Source of the DNA: Candidatus Uabimicrobium amorphum
GTDB lineage: Bacteria > Planctomycetota > Uabimicrobiia > Uabimicrobiales > Uabimicrobiaceae
Reading direction: 5' to 3'
DNA length: 64,000 nt
NCBI RefSeq assembly: GCF_009002475.1
Contig: NZ_AP019860.1
Span: forward strand, 7,871,547-7,935,546
Shown here: piece by piece, positions 16,860 to 26,232 of the stretch
Layout of the letters: the number at the start of each line of letters is the position of its first letter
Position numbering within the stretch: the stretch's first letter is position 1
Made by a program: the position numbers and the translations under genes
The notes under the pieces: model-generated
What the model was told of the DNA's origin: nothing
What the model saw: the letters and a program-made list of their open reading frames with translations, nothing else
Database searches by the model: none

Positions 16860-17726
16860 CTACAGCGTATTGTGCACTTTATTCAAGAATTCATTGATTG
16901 GTATATCTAGCGCTCCTGAAATTTTGTGTAGAGCACCAATGGTAATATTTTGTTTACCATGCTCGACAGCACTGATATAGGTGCGGTCTAAACCACAAGC
17001 ATTCGCTAACTCTTGCTGACTTTGTTTGTTCTTTTTGCGCAAAAATTGAATCTGTTTGCCGATTTTTTTCAAATAGTCACCTAATGAAATAGGCTGCACA
17101 TTTTGATTGAGCGTTTCCACAATTTGCTGTGCGCTCTGTATTACCTCGACATCTAGGTCCTCTACAAAATTTGGGTCGATGGCCAGCCCGCCAACGATAA
17201 TTCGAGGGCTATCATCAAACTTTCTCATTTGTATAATTGCTTTTTTTACCAATGGTACACTCTCTGGCAAAGAAACAGAAAGCGCCACCACATGAGGTTC
17301 TTTTTTTCGAACAAAGTCCACTAAGTCCCTGCTAGGCACATTTGCACCTAAAAAATCCACTTTCCAACCATTTATATATAAAAGGTCAGCGACCATCTGT
17401 GCGCCGATCACGTGAAGATCTTTCTCCGCGACAGCAACAACGGCCTGCAGCCCATGTAATTTTTTGGGTTCAAAAACACTTCGTAAACGTGCCATTTCTT
17501 GCAAGGTAATCATTGTAGCAAGATGTTCTTGGGCGATGTTGATTTCGCCATCAAGCCACAACGCACCCATTTTTGCTTGCGATGGTGCAATTACATCACA
17601 GTATATATGCGCTAAACTAAGTCCCTTCTCAAGTGCATCGCTGATAACTTTAGAACAAGCATCTGCATTTCCCTGTACTAAAGTTTCCAAATAACGTTTC
17701 TGTAGACCTTGGGTCTCATGATTCAT
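16860..17726 (-). CDS. Cobalamin-binding regulator with C-terminal XRE domain
   Basis: A 288-residue regulator. Residues 5-90 form a four-helix cap like that of CarH/LitR, with Trp57 and Glu67-His68 spaced as CarH Trp131 and Glu141-His142. Residues 92-210 are a Rossmann B12-binding domain with the DxHxxG cobalt-ligand motif (Asp103, His105, Gly108). Residues 218-280 are a Cro/CI-type HTH (QSQQELANACGLDRTYISAVEHG). CarH carries a MerR HTH at the N-terminus instead, so the order and HTH class are swapped. CarH His132, which replaces the cobalt ligand after light, is Leu58 here. It may sense adenosylcobalamin, light or both. The sulfotransferase gene follows directly and may be its target. Confidence 0.8.
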   Translation of the reverse strand: MNHETQGLQKRYLETLVQGNADACSKVISDALEKGLSLAHIYCDVIAPSQAKMGALWLDGEINIAQEHLATMITLQEMARLRSVFEPKKLHGLQAVVAVAEKDLHVIGAQMVADLLYINGWKVDFLGANVPSRDLVDFVRKKEPHVVALSVSLPESVPLVKKAIIQMRKFDDSPRIIVGGLAIDPNFVEDLDVEVIQSAQQIVETLNQNVQPISLGDYLKKIGKQIQFLRKKNKQSQQELANACGLDRTYISAVEHGKQNITIGALHKISGALDIPINEFLNKVHNTL

Positions 17727-18028
17727 TTATTTTTCCTTCAGCTTTTTATAGGACACGTTGTTAGTTCTCTAACAAAACATATAATAATATACAACATATA
17801 TTAGCACAATTTGTAGAATATATCATTCTTTTTGCAAAAATTTTGTAAATTAAATGATTGTCATGGTTTATATTTTCGGTTTTTTGTATGATAAATCTGG
17901 CGCAAAAATGGATTCTATCGCTGAAAATTACCGGAGTAAAATTTATGCAATTCTCTATTGCATCAGAAGATAGAGACATACAATTTCTTTTACGACACGC
18001 ATTCATTCCGGTAGACTAGGAAAAAATT
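17727..18028. other. Intergenic region with a possible 43-codon leader frame
   Basis: AT-rich divergent region between the B12 regulator and cardiolipin synthase genes. A rightward frame runs 17888-18019 (43 codons) and an internal ATG at 17945 has GGAG nine bases upstream. That ATG lies within a 7-bp hairpin, ATGCAAT/ATTGCAT (17945-17963). TACCGG and CCGGTA flank this as an outer inverted pair. It could be a structured leader or a tiny gene; nothing matches a family I know. Confidence 0.35.
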
Positions 18029-19474
18029 ATGTTGGTGCATTACATGTATATCGTATTGGTATTTTTACATATTTTTGTGATTTTTGGTATTTTACTTCTT
18101 GAAGACCGCAATCCGACATCCACTTTGGCATGGTTATTGTTTCTAATATTTGTTCCTGTTTTTGGACTTTTTACTTATTTACTCTTTGGTCCAACGCGAA
18201 TGAGATTTATACAAAAAAAAGCGCAGTTCGCTTATGAAACAGTTTCCATATCACTCGCCAAGTACAACATATCCACAAATGTCAATCAACTTTACCAAAA
18301 TAACAAACTGCCCTACCGTACCTATGCCCTGATTAAACTAGCCGAGCAAGCCGACAGCCTACCCGCGTGTTCGGGCAATACCTGTCAAATTTTACTCAAC
18401 GGCCAAAAAACATACCAGGCCATCAACGAGGCGATCCAAAATGCCAAAGCGCATATACACCTTGAATTTTATATTATTCAACCAGATGAAATAGGCGTGG
18501 CGTTACGCGATTTACTGTGTGAAAAACAGAGCCAAGGTGTGGAAGTACGTGTCCTATACGATGCGATTGGAAGTTCCGCACTGACCACATCTTTTTGGCA
18601 ACCACTTCTAGACCTTGGTGGGTACGCATACCCGTTTAAACCAGCCATTATGTCATTTGGTAAACGCAACGATCGCATTGATTTTCGCAATCATCGCAAA
18701 ATGGTCATTATCGATGGACGCGTGGGGTTTACCGGAGGAATAAATGTCGGAAAAGAACACCTCGGATTATCTCCGAGCTACGGGCATTGGCGCGACACAC
18801 ATATTAAAATTTGTGGCCCGGCAGTATTATGTATGCAACAAACTTTTGTGGAAAGCTGGTTTATGACAACAAAGGAAGTGCTAGATCAACAGCGATACTT
18901 TCCCACAACACAACAACGTCAGGGAAACGCCATTGTTGATATTGCGCCTTCAGGTCCCAATAGCCGTTGGTCCACTATTTTCCGCATATATTTTCAGGCA
19001 ATTGCCTTCGCCGAAGAGCGTGTGTGGATCACTTCGCCATATTTCATTCCTGATGCCACGATAAAAGAGGTTATCATAACCGCTGCTCTTCGCGGAATAG
19101 ATGTGCGCATACTATTACCTAAAAAAAGCGACAATTTATTTATAGGTGGTGCTACGCGTTCCTACTATCGCGAATTGCTACGTGCCGGTGTCAAAATTTA
19201 CGAATACAAAAAGGGCTACATACATGCGAAAACGCTTGTTATTGATAACTGGATGGGAACCATTGGCTCTACAAACATGGATATACGCTCGTTTAAACTA
19301 AATTTCGAAATCAATGCCTTTGTCTATCAAAAAGAATTTGTCGAAGAACTGGCACAGCAGTTTTGCTATGATTTAAAAGAAGCACACCGCATAAATTTAC
19401 ATGATTATCAACACATGCGCTACTCATCGCGCATTTTTTATTCCATTGCACGGTTATTTTCACCTTTACTATGA
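18029..19474 (+). CDS. cls: Cardiolipin synthase
   Basis: Condenses two phosphatidylglycerols, or a related phospholipid pair, to cardiolipin at the membrane. The 481-residue protein has two N-terminal membrane helices (8-24, 32-53; the block NPTSTLAWLL is characteristic) and two phospholipase-D HKD motifs: HRKMVIIDG near 221 with FTGGIN after it, and HAKTLVIDN near 399 with GSTNMD. The length is usual for bacterial ClsA. A GGAAAAAA site precedes the ATG. The next gene, a small membrane protein, follows by 33 bases and may be in the same unit. Both HKD motifs are intact. Confidence 0.92.
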   Translation: MLVHYMYIVLVFLHIFVIFGILLLEDRNPTSTLAWLLFLIFVPVFGLFTYLLFGPTRMRFIQKKAQFAYETVSISLAKYNISTNVNQLYQNNKLPYRTYALIKLAEQADSLPACSGNTCQILLNGQKTYQAINEAIQNAKAHIHLEFYIIQPDEIGVALRDLLCEKQSQGVEVRVLYDAIGSSALTTSFWQPLLDLGGYAYPFKPAIMSFGKRNDRIDFRNHRKMVIIDGRVGFTGGINVGKEHLGLSPSYGHWRDTHIKICGPAVLCMQQTFVESWFMTTKEVLDQQRYFPTTQQRQGNAIVDIAPSGPNSRWSTIFRIYFQAIAFAEERVWITSPYFIPDATIKEVIITAALRGIDVRILLPKKSDNLFIGGATRSYYRELLRAGVKIYEYKKGYIHAKTLVIDNWMGTIGSTNMDIRSFKLNFEINAFVYQKEFVEELAQQFCYDLKEAHRINLHDYQHMRYSSRIFYSIARLFSPLL

Positions 19475-19507
19475 ACCACTACATTTTGAAATAAAAAGGG
19501 AAATACA

Positions 19508-19840
19508 ATGTACCTACAAAAACACTGGCTACGTTTGAGTATAGTATCTACAATAATCGTAGAAGCAATCACTTGCCTATTTCGCTTTGGATTTAATATG
19601 GCCTCTTCAAAAGACACAAAATTCATTGCGAAAATCACATTCGGTATTCGCATCCACCATGGTTACATCGGTGTTTTGTTGCTCCTGTGGGCTTTTTTTA
19701 TACGCCGCAAAAAAAATAATTTATTCTACCTGCTGGTAATTAGTGGCATATGTCTAGTATTCTCGGACTTGATCCACCACTTTTTAGTACTGTGGCCTAT
19801 CACAGGAGATCCGCATTTTGACTTAGTTTATCCCGAGTAA
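19508..19840 (+). CDS. Small membrane protein of unknown function
   Basis: A 110-residue protein with three hydrophobic segments: about residues 9-31, 52-66 and 74-93. Conserved-looking polar features are IRIHHGYIG in a helix start and DLIHHFLVLWPI near the end, giving paired histidines on one face that could bind a metal or haem. I do not recognise a family. It lies between the cardiolipin synthase gene and the GYF-kinase gene on the same strand, ending 4 bases before the kinase start, so all three are probably co-transcribed. Confidence 0.6.
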   Translation: MYLQKHWLRLSIVSTIIVEAITCLFRFGFNMASSKDTKFIAKITFGIRIHHGYIGVLLLLWAFFIRRKKNNLFYLLVISGICLVFSDLIHHFLVLWPITGDPHFDLVYPE

Positions 19841-19844
19841 AACA

Positions 19845-22800
19845 ATGCATTATTATGTCAAAAAGAAAAACCAGCCTCAACACCACGGACCATATACAAG
19901 TGAGCAAATTGCCCATTTTTTTCAACAAAACCAACTAGATGACAGCTACATGATTTCAACAGACGCGCAACACTGGTCTGTTGCCGTCACCAAAGACATC
20001 TTTCCCATACGTTACAAGATTATTTCCGAGTTGGGACATGGTGGTATGGCCATAGTTTACAAAGCGCGAGATGTTTTATTGAAACGTTACTGCGCTGTCA
20101 AAATTGTGGCCAAAAATGACAGCGAAACGCCTGTGCATTTCCAAGAAGAAGCGGCCGCGATGGCGCGCTTACAACACCCAAATATTGTCACGGTATATGA
20201 CACGGGAACGTTTCCTCAATGTTTTTTGTCGATGGAACTCGTCGAAGGAATCACCCTGCAAAAGTGGCTAAAGGTGCAAAGGAGCGAAAACGAATACTTG
20301 GATATATTTCACCAAATATGCCAAGCAATAGAGTACGCGCACCAAAACCAAGTCATACATCGTGACATTAAACCAGAGAACATCATGCTCAGTAAGAATG
20401 GTGTCAAGGTCATGGACTTTGGTATTGCACGACAGTTAGACACCAACTATACGTTGCAGAAAACCGGAAACATTATGGGAACTCCGCGTTATATGGCACC
20501 TGAAATCATCCGCGGGCAAAAAGCTGATAAACGCAGTGACATCTATGCCTTGGGTGTTATTCTCTATCAAATGCTCACCGGACGCCTTCCTTATGAAGAG
20601 GATGAGGTTCTCGGATTATTTTTTGCCATTATGAATACAGACCCTCCCAGCCCATCTCTTATAAATCCACGAGTGAACAAAGATCTCGAAGTCGTGTGTA
20701 TGCATTGCATTCAAACCAAACGCGAACATCGTTATCAACGCGTACGAGAATTACGTCAAGAAATAGAGCGTGTACAAAAGCATCTCCCGATAAAAACAAG
20801 ACCAGCAGGTGTTATTACCAAAATAACAAAATACTGTTTTCGTCATCCTGTCCAAGTTTTTTTTCTGGTGGCAGTGCCTTTAATATCTCTGGTGTTGTTC
20901 ATGCAAAATATCCAATTGCGCAGTGCACAACAAAGAGAACAACAAACTACTTTGGAAAAACAAGTTAGTTTGATATTCGCACACATGACCATCGCCACCA
21001 ACAGCATAAGCCTAAAAAAGCATACCAAAGCGATAAAACCTTTGCGAAAAGCTTTTTCAGAGCTACAAAATGCCTACCAGCAAATGAGAAAAAACAAAGC
21101 ACACAAAGGCTTACAAGAGAAACTCAAACGATATCAGCAAAATATTATTTTGCTTGGGCAAAGTATTTTACCCAACGTCGTATTTCCACAACAAAAAATT
21201 AAAATACCCGTATCAACTCTCATACAGCGTTTCCCTTCGTTTTTGCAGCTTTCTCCCAATGGAAAACTCATGGCGGAAATCATACCTCATCCACAACATG
21301 GTCGTGCATATTTATTATGTTGGGAAATAAAAGATGGCATAGATTGTACACCGCACAATGCGTTATTCAAGATAGTTTGCGATGAGGGCCCTATTCAATT
21401 TAAACACGATGCTTCGGGAATTTACTATATCGACAAAGGCCAAATCTTTTTTTTGAATTTTGCCGCAAACAAACGTCGTCAGGTATCGAAACGCGCAACA
21501 AGACTACCTTACTTAAAAAAATTCATCATTTCCGCAAATGAAAAATATTTTGCGTATCTTGCGGCCAAAAATGACGATCGACTGGTCATTCACGGGCAAA
21601 ACAAAGAATTTAACGCGCAAAATGGTGATCTTGTACGCATCAAAGGTGACGTAGCGATGAGTCGCGATAGCAAATTCATTGCAGGAGTTGCGCGGGGAGG
21701 TATGTTTATTTGGAGCCTTAACAAAAAAATATTTATCAAAAAAAATACCAATGATTGGCGAGACAGCCCTAAAAACATATTATTTGGTCCGAGTGGACGA
21801 CACATTATTTACAACGAACATATGGGAAGTGTCTTTTTATACGACTTTGTCGCGCATCAAAAAACGATTCTCACTGCCCATGAAAATCAAATTCAAGACA
21901 TTACTTTTAGTAGCGACCATCGCTTTTTTTGTACATGTGGTCTCGATAAAAAAGTTATTCTATGGGACTCGTTATTTCGCAAAATATCAGAATTTAAAGT
22001 CAAAGAGACTCCACGAAAAGTAGTTTTCGATGCCTCACAAAATATCGTATTGCTTTCCAGCACCCCAACGCAATTTTTTTTGCAGAGATGGACGAGACAA
22101 AAGTATATGCGCGAATACGTTGCTCATAAATCCACACATGAATTACTTCAACACTTTCGCAAGAAAAATGCCGCGGCACAATCCAACTTTGTTGTACAAA
22201 AACCGGTATTAGTTAGTTCCAAAGGAACTTATGTTGTGCAGCCCTTCCACTTTCGTTTTATGCTATGGGAAGGCAACAAACCATGCTCATTGATTCATAG
22301 TTTTATGAACAGAAACGATTTTGTTTGTCTACGTTTTAGTCATGACGAAAGGTATTTGGCAAATCTACAGGAAAACGGAGAGTTGCTAGTTTTGGATATG
22401 GCGACAAAAAGCATGCAACAACTACTAAAATTACAACGTGGACGTAGTAAACACATGAGCTTTTCATTGAACAACCAGCATATATTTGCCAATGATCTTA
22501 AAGGTTTACATATTGTTGATATTGTCACAAAAGAACATATAAGCATCCCTACAAAGAATAGAATTTTTCTATGCACAGAAGAAAGTCCCAACAAAAAATG
22601 GTTGGCGTGCAGTTACAATGATGGCCATATCGAACTGTGGAATGGTAACTATATACAGGGGCAAAAAAACGTTTTTCAGTCTTTTCATCGCAGAGATCTG
22701 GCACGTAAGATTATTTGGCATGAGAACGGCAAAGTTTTTGCTACTGTAACAGCAAGTGGTACTATCCATACCTGGCTATACGAAAATAAAAAATGGCAAC

Positions 22801-23084
22801 ACGGTGAAACTTATAATTATCCATATAAAATTGTTCATCTATTTTTTGCCCCTGATGCGAGATATTTTGCTGTTACCACACCGCGAAAAACAATCATGTT
22901 CGATCGAAAAACCAAAGAAAAATACGAATTGTTTAGCGGCTACTTCAAAGGCAGTGGAGTATTTTTATTTCCCGATTGGGAAAAAGTGGCCATGCCTTCT
23001 ATTAACGGAGATATTCTCATCTACAAACTCCCGCACTCACAAGACGCTATCAATTTTCTGAGTAAAAAAGAAAAGGAGAACTAA
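19845..23084 (+). CDS. Transmembrane Ser/Thr protein kinase with GYF-like and WD40 domains
   Basis: A 1079-residue kinase. Residues 1-50 resemble a GYF_2 domain (YYVKKKNQPQHHGPYT). The kinase domain spans about 57-310: G-loop GHGGMA, Lys86, HRDIKPEN with Asp174, DFG at 191-193, GTPRYMAPE. All catalytic residues are present, so it should be active. A membrane helix lies at 336-354. A helical segment follows to about 440, then diverged WD40-type blades to the end (repeated GH/WD-like units such as VILWDS), on the far side of the membrane from the kinase if topology is simple. It is likely a receptor-type kinase sensing by its propeller. It ends directly before the next gene (ATG at the following base). 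Confidence 0.88.
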   Translation: MHYYVKKKNQPQHHGPYTSEQIAHFFQQNQLDDSYMISTDAQHWSVAVTKDIFPIRYKIISELGHGGMAIVYKARDVLLKRYCAVKIVAKNDSETPVHFQEEAAAMARLQHPNIVTVYDTGTFPQCFLSMELVEGITLQKWLKVQRSENEYLDIFHQICQAIEYAHQNQVIHRDIKPENIMLSKNGVKVMDFGIARQLDTNYTLQKTGNIMGTPRYMAPEIIRGQKADKRSDIYALGVILYQMLTGRLPYEEDEVLGLFFAIMNTDPPSPSLINPRVNKDLEVVCMHCIQTKREHRYQRVRELRQEIERVQKHLPIKTRPAGVITKITKYCFRHPVQVFFLVAVPLISLVLFMQNIQLRSAQQREQQTTLEKQVSLIFAHMTIATNSISLKKHTKAIKPLRKAFSELQNAYQQMRKNKAHKGLQEKLKRYQQNIILLGQSILPNVVFPQQKIKIPVSTLIQRFPSFLQLSPNGKLMAEIIPHPQHGRAYLLCWEIKDGIDCTPHNALFKIVCDEGPIQFKHDASGIYYIDKGQIFFLNFAANKRRQVSKRATRLPYLKKFIISANEKYFAYLAAKNDDRLVIHGQNKEFNAQNGDLVRIKGDVAMSRDSKFIAGVARGGMFIWSLNKKIFIKKNTNDWRDSPKNILFGPSGRHIIYNEHMGSVFLYDFVAHQKTILTAHENQIQDITFSSDHRFFCTCGLDKKVILWDSLFRKISEFKVKETPRKVVFDASQNIVLLSSTPTQFFLQRWTRQKYMREYVAHKSTHELLQHFRKKNAAAQSNFVVQKPVLVSSKGTYVVQPFHFRFMLWEGNKPCSLIHSFMNRNDFVCLRFSHDERYLANLQENGELLVLDMATKSMQQLLKLQRGRSKHMSFSLNNQHIFANDLKGLHIVDIVTKEHISIPTKNRIFLCTEESPNKKWLACSYNDGHIELWNGNYIQGQKNVFQSFHRRDLARKIIWHENGKVFATVTASGTIHTWLYENKKWQHGETYNYPYKIVHLFFAPDARYFAVTTPRKTIMFDRKTKEKYELFSGYFKGSGVFLFPDWEKVAMPSINGDILIYKLPHSQDAINFLSKKEKEN

Positions 23085-24131
23085 ATGTCGTATTCAATGG
23101 AAGACTACACACAAAACAAACTAACTCTAGTAAAAAAAAATAACCATTTCCCGACGATTACGTTGCTGTTTCTCGCGATATGCGTCATCGCGTTACCCAA
23201 GATGATGAACCACATACAAGAAAATAATATCATTCCTGTGGCATGGCACTTCTCGCTATGGTCATTGGGGCTTATACCTCTTGGATTTGCAAGGGGTATA
23301 TTCTTAAAAGACTGTTATCCACGTAGCATCATTTTCGATAACGACAGTGCAAAAGTTATCGTAACTAGAGGTAATGATACCGCAGAAATTCCCTACCAAT
23401 ACCTCGAAGATTTCTCCTTAAAAAACAACGAAGTTTACCTAAATTTTCTCAATGGTGATGCGTGGATTGTCCATAGCGCCACCAACGAAACACGCGTACA
23501 AAATTTTTACGACACCATATCACAACGCGTCGTGTTGACAAACACAAGTGACAATTACAGCAACAACATAGACTCCACCACAGCGGGGGACAATGTAAAT
23601 ATATGCTGGAAAAAAGGCAGTAATCTCGCGAGTAACTTACATATAGTCCTTGTGTTGTGTGGTATTCTTGGATTTATCGCCTTCATACCCGTTGCCGATT
23701 TTTTTGTAGGCAAAATCGCCATCTGTAGTTTTCTCGGACTTATTACCCTATTGATTCTTTTTGCAGGACTAGGATCGCTCTCCACTGTTTACAATTTGCA
23801 AATCTCGCCAAAAACATTTTCTCTAAAATATAAAGGAGGATTTAGCGATCGCAACTTTGACATTGATCTGGAAAATATCGTCGACTTCGACTTTCCCACT
23901 AGTTTAGACGGTAGAAATCACGTAATTATGGTACAACGCAAAGATCAACTAAATCAAGCCGCAGAGATGGCCGAAGTAGGTGACGTCAACCCTATGGACA
24001 TCATTCGCATGGCAACATTACCATGTGCCGTTGATTGCTCGGGATTAACCGTTGTCGCAAAATTGGCTCTTAGCGTTACTGTCATCGATGCTCTTTACGC
24101 TGTAGGTTTTTATACAAGAGAGGAAAAATAA
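23085..24131 (+). CDS. Polytopic membrane protein of unknown function
   Basis: A 348-residue protein with two pairs of hydrophobic helices, at about residues 23-42 and 50-68, then 184-208 and 211-234. Between and after them are soluble beta-rich stretches (IIFDNDSAKVIVTRG; FSLKYKGGF) that resemble PH-like membrane-protein domains. That resemblance is a guess. The gene starts on the base after the kinase stop and ends 1 base before the ceramidase start, so it is in one operon with both. A role next to the kinase, as substrate or partner, is possible. No catalytic motif seen. Confidence 0.6.
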   Translation: MSYSMEDYTQNKLTLVKKNNHFPTITLLFLAICVIALPKMMNHIQENNIIPVAWHFSLWSLGLIPLGFARGIFLKDCYPRSIIFDNDSAKVIVTRGNDTAEIPYQYLEDFSLKNNEVYLNFLNGDAWIVHSATNETRVQNFYDTISQRVVLTNTSDNYSNNIDSTTAGDNVNICWKKGSNLASNLHIVLVLCGILGFIAFIPVADFFVGKIAICSFLGLITLLILFAGLGSLSTVYNLQISPKTFSLKYKGGFSDRNFDIDLENIVDFDFPTSLDGRNHVIMVQRKDQLNQAAEMAEVGDVNPMDIIRMATLPCAVDCSGLTVVAKLALSVTVIDALYAVGFYTREEK

Positions 24132-24132
24132 C

Positions 24133-24795
24133 TTGCGCCATTTTTTTCACAAAGGCGTGGCAACGATTCTACTGTTTTTAAGCGGTTGCTATGGTAAGAT
24201 TAGCGGTACTTTGCCACCCCCACAACAACTTTCGCAACAACAAAATTTCTGCGTGGGAGCTGCCAAAGTAGACATAACTCCCATACCGGGGATTGCCATG
24301 GGCGGATACTCCATCGTAGGCACAACCGGACGTGGTTACTGGACACGCCTATACGCACGCACAATATACTTTCGCGACACAAAAGGCCATAGTTTTGCCA
24401 TGGTTTCTTGCGATTTGTGGTCGGTAAGCGGTGGACTGGCTGACCGCATCGCCGAACTCGTAAAAAAGCACGGAAAGCCATTAGCGCGTGAACAAATTAT
24501 TCTCGCCGCCACACACACACACCATAGCCCAGGTAACTTTTCCACTTCCCCCATGTACAACGAATTTGCTTCCTATCGCAAAGGCTTTGACAACAATCTC
24601 TTTGACTTTTTTGCCCAAAGAATCGCGCAATCGATCGTTCAAGCCATCGAAAGTAGCAAACCGGCCACCGTATCCTTTTCGCAAAAAAAAATACCTGCGT
24701 TGGTACGCAATCGTAGTCTTGACGCCTTTCTTTTGAATGTCGATCGCAACGCAATCCTAAGTAAAAATGCCCAGCTCACCATCGAAAAAAACTAG
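24133..24795 (+). CDS. Neutral ceramidase, N-terminal part (frameshifted)
   Basis: First 220 residues of a neutral/alkaline ceramidase, which splits ceramide to sphingosine and fatty acid. It has a lipoprotein-type signal ending LLFLSGC, then VGAAKVDITP, an active-site-like ATHTHHSPG block (zinc-binding His residues) and SCDLW. The frame stops at TAG 24793-24795 just after a run of seven A (24785-24791). Adding one A restores a frame reading IEKKLDFPQEAYHAVDAEL straight into the next entry, so this is one gene broken by a single base. The TTG start has AGAGG about 10 bases upstream and lies 1 base after the preceding stop. Either an assembly error or a real slippage site. Confidence 0.8.
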   Translation: MRHFFHKGVATILLFLSGCYGKISGTLPPPQQLSQQQNFCVGAAKVDITPIPGIAMGGYSIVGTTGRGYWTRLYARTIYFRDTKGHSFAMVSCDLWSVSGGLADRIAELVKKHGKPLAREQIILAATHTHHSPGNFSTSPMYNEFASYRKGFDNNLFDFFAQRIAQSIVQAIESSKPATVSFSQKKIPALVRNRSLDAFLLNVDRNAILSKNAQLTIEKN

Positions 24796-24821
24796 ATTTT
24801 CCACAAGAAGCTTATCATGCT

Positions 24822-26186
24822 GTGGATGCGGAACTCAGCCTCATTCACTGTCGCGAGATTGCGACCAACAAAACGATCGCCGCTGCCGGTTTTTTCGCCG
24901 TACATCCCACCGTCATGGGAGCAAAAACAGAGGTATATCACGCGGATCTTTTTGGTATTGCCACACAAATCGCCGAACAACATCTACAAAAAAAAGAAGA
25001 TGCACAACCAATTGTCGCGCTATTCAATGGAGCAGAAGGAGACATCTCTCCTAACTGGGAAAAACGCGATCGGCGCAACGCGATGCTCCTTGGGGAAAAA
25101 CTAGCACATGGGCTAACGCATCTACTAGACGAACCACAACAAAACATCGCAAATACAGACATCCAATATCGCTTTGAAAACATCAACCTAGTCAAACGCT
25201 GTTTTCAATTAAAAAATATCGAACGCTGCACCGCCGAAAAACCAAGCGTAGGAGTAGCAACACTCGGAGGTGCCACAGATGGGCGCAGTCGCTTACACAG
25301 TTTTTTATGGCGTGAACATGTCAAAGGCACACGTAATGAACAACAAGGTACCAAGCAGCCGCCGAACAACCCACTACGTATGGAACTGCCTTTTATCGCG
25401 CGTTTTGTTCTCGACTCGCTGATGGGACAAATTGTCCCTCCCAAAGACTGCCCTTTAGGAGTATACCAACTGGGTGACATAGTACTTGCAACTCTGCCCG
25501 GCGAATTCACCACTACCCAAGGCAGTCGCATTCGCCAAGCCATCGCCAAAGAAATCCCAGGCAAGGTACTTACCATTGGCTTGGCCAATGAATACATTTC
25601 CTACTTTACAACACCTGAAGAATACGAAGTACAACACTACGAAGGTGCCTCTACACTCTACGGGCCGTTTTCTGGTGTGTTTATCGAAAAGGAGTTACAG
25701 CGCATTGCCATAAATAAGGACGCAACTCCAAAGCGTACAACATCAAAAAAATACGCCTACCATCCGGGCCCCCACCGAAAATTTCAATTACAAGATATCG
25801 GTAGCGAACCATACTTACTCGACAGCGGTCTCGGTAACTTAGTGCAGGACTTAGAAAGCGGCAAACCAATGCGCAATTACCCACAATTCACGTGGAATGA
25901 TATCCTTCCTCCATGGCCACCTAAACCACAGCAGCATGTTACACCATATGTCAAAATACAGGTACAAAAAGAGGGTAAATGGAGTGATTTTAAAATAGAT
26001 GGTGTTGCGGAGAACGATCGAGGTATTCACTTTGTCACCATATTGCTAAAAGCCACGGGCAAAGACAGTAAATGGGGTGTTATTTGGATGCCAACATCAA
26101 AAATGAAAATAGATTTGCCACTGCGCTTCTGTGTCAAAAAAATCGATGGACAGCAGGTGTATTCGCGTATTTTTAGCTACAATTAA
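24822..26186 (+). CDS. Neutral ceramidase, C-terminal part (frameshifted)
   Basis: The remaining 454 residues of the ceramidase: AAGFFAVHPTVMG, FNGAEGDISPNW (a family signature), GDIVLATLPGEFTTTQG, GLANEYISYFTTPEEYEVQHYEG (matching the family's NGYxGYxTTPEEY-type block) and a C-terminal beta domain. With the first part it gives about 685 residues, the usual length for bacterial and planctomycete neutral ceramidases. It would act on the cell surface or outside. The GTG at 24822 is only the first start codon of this frame; no ribosome site precedes it, in line with its being the second half of one gene. A 12-bp hairpin follows the stop. Confidence 0.8.
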   Translation: MDAELSLIHCREIATNKTIAAAGFFAVHPTVMGAKTEVYHADLFGIATQIAEQHLQKKEDAQPIVALFNGAEGDISPNWEKRDRRNAMLLGEKLAHGLTHLLDEPQQNIANTDIQYRFENINLVKRCFQLKNIERCTAEKPSVGVATLGGATDGRSRLHSFLWREHVKGTRNEQQGTKQPPNNPLRMELPFIARFVLDSLMGQIVPPKDCPLGVYQLGDIVLATLPGEFTTTQGSRIRQAIAKEIPGKVLTIGLANEYISYFTTPEEYEVQHYEGASTLYGPFSGVFIEKELQRIAINKDATPKRTTSKKYAYHPGPHRKFQLQDIGSEPYLLDSGLGNLVQDLESGKPMRNYPQFTWNDILPPWPPKPQQHVTPYVKIQVQKEGKWSDFKIDGVAENDRGIHFVTILLKATGKDSKWGVIWMPTSKMKIDLPLRFCVKKIDGQQVYSRIFSYN

Positions 26187-26194
26187 TTTCGGTG

Positions 26195-26224
26195 AAGATA
26201 GAAGTAACTATGTACTTCTATCTT
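26195..26224. terminator. 12-bp hairpin between convergent genes
   Basis: AAGATAGAAGTA (26195-26206) pairs perfectly with 26213-26224 over a 6-base loop, 8 bases after the ceramidase stop and 8 before the end of the PEP-CTERM gene. Probable bidirectional terminator. Confidence 0.7.
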
Positions 26225-26232
26225 GATTGTCA

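Noticed and set aside
17761..18006. 81-codon leftward frame upstream of the B12 regulator
   Set aside because: AT-rich, no ribosome site, low-complexity peptide; probably the promoter region.
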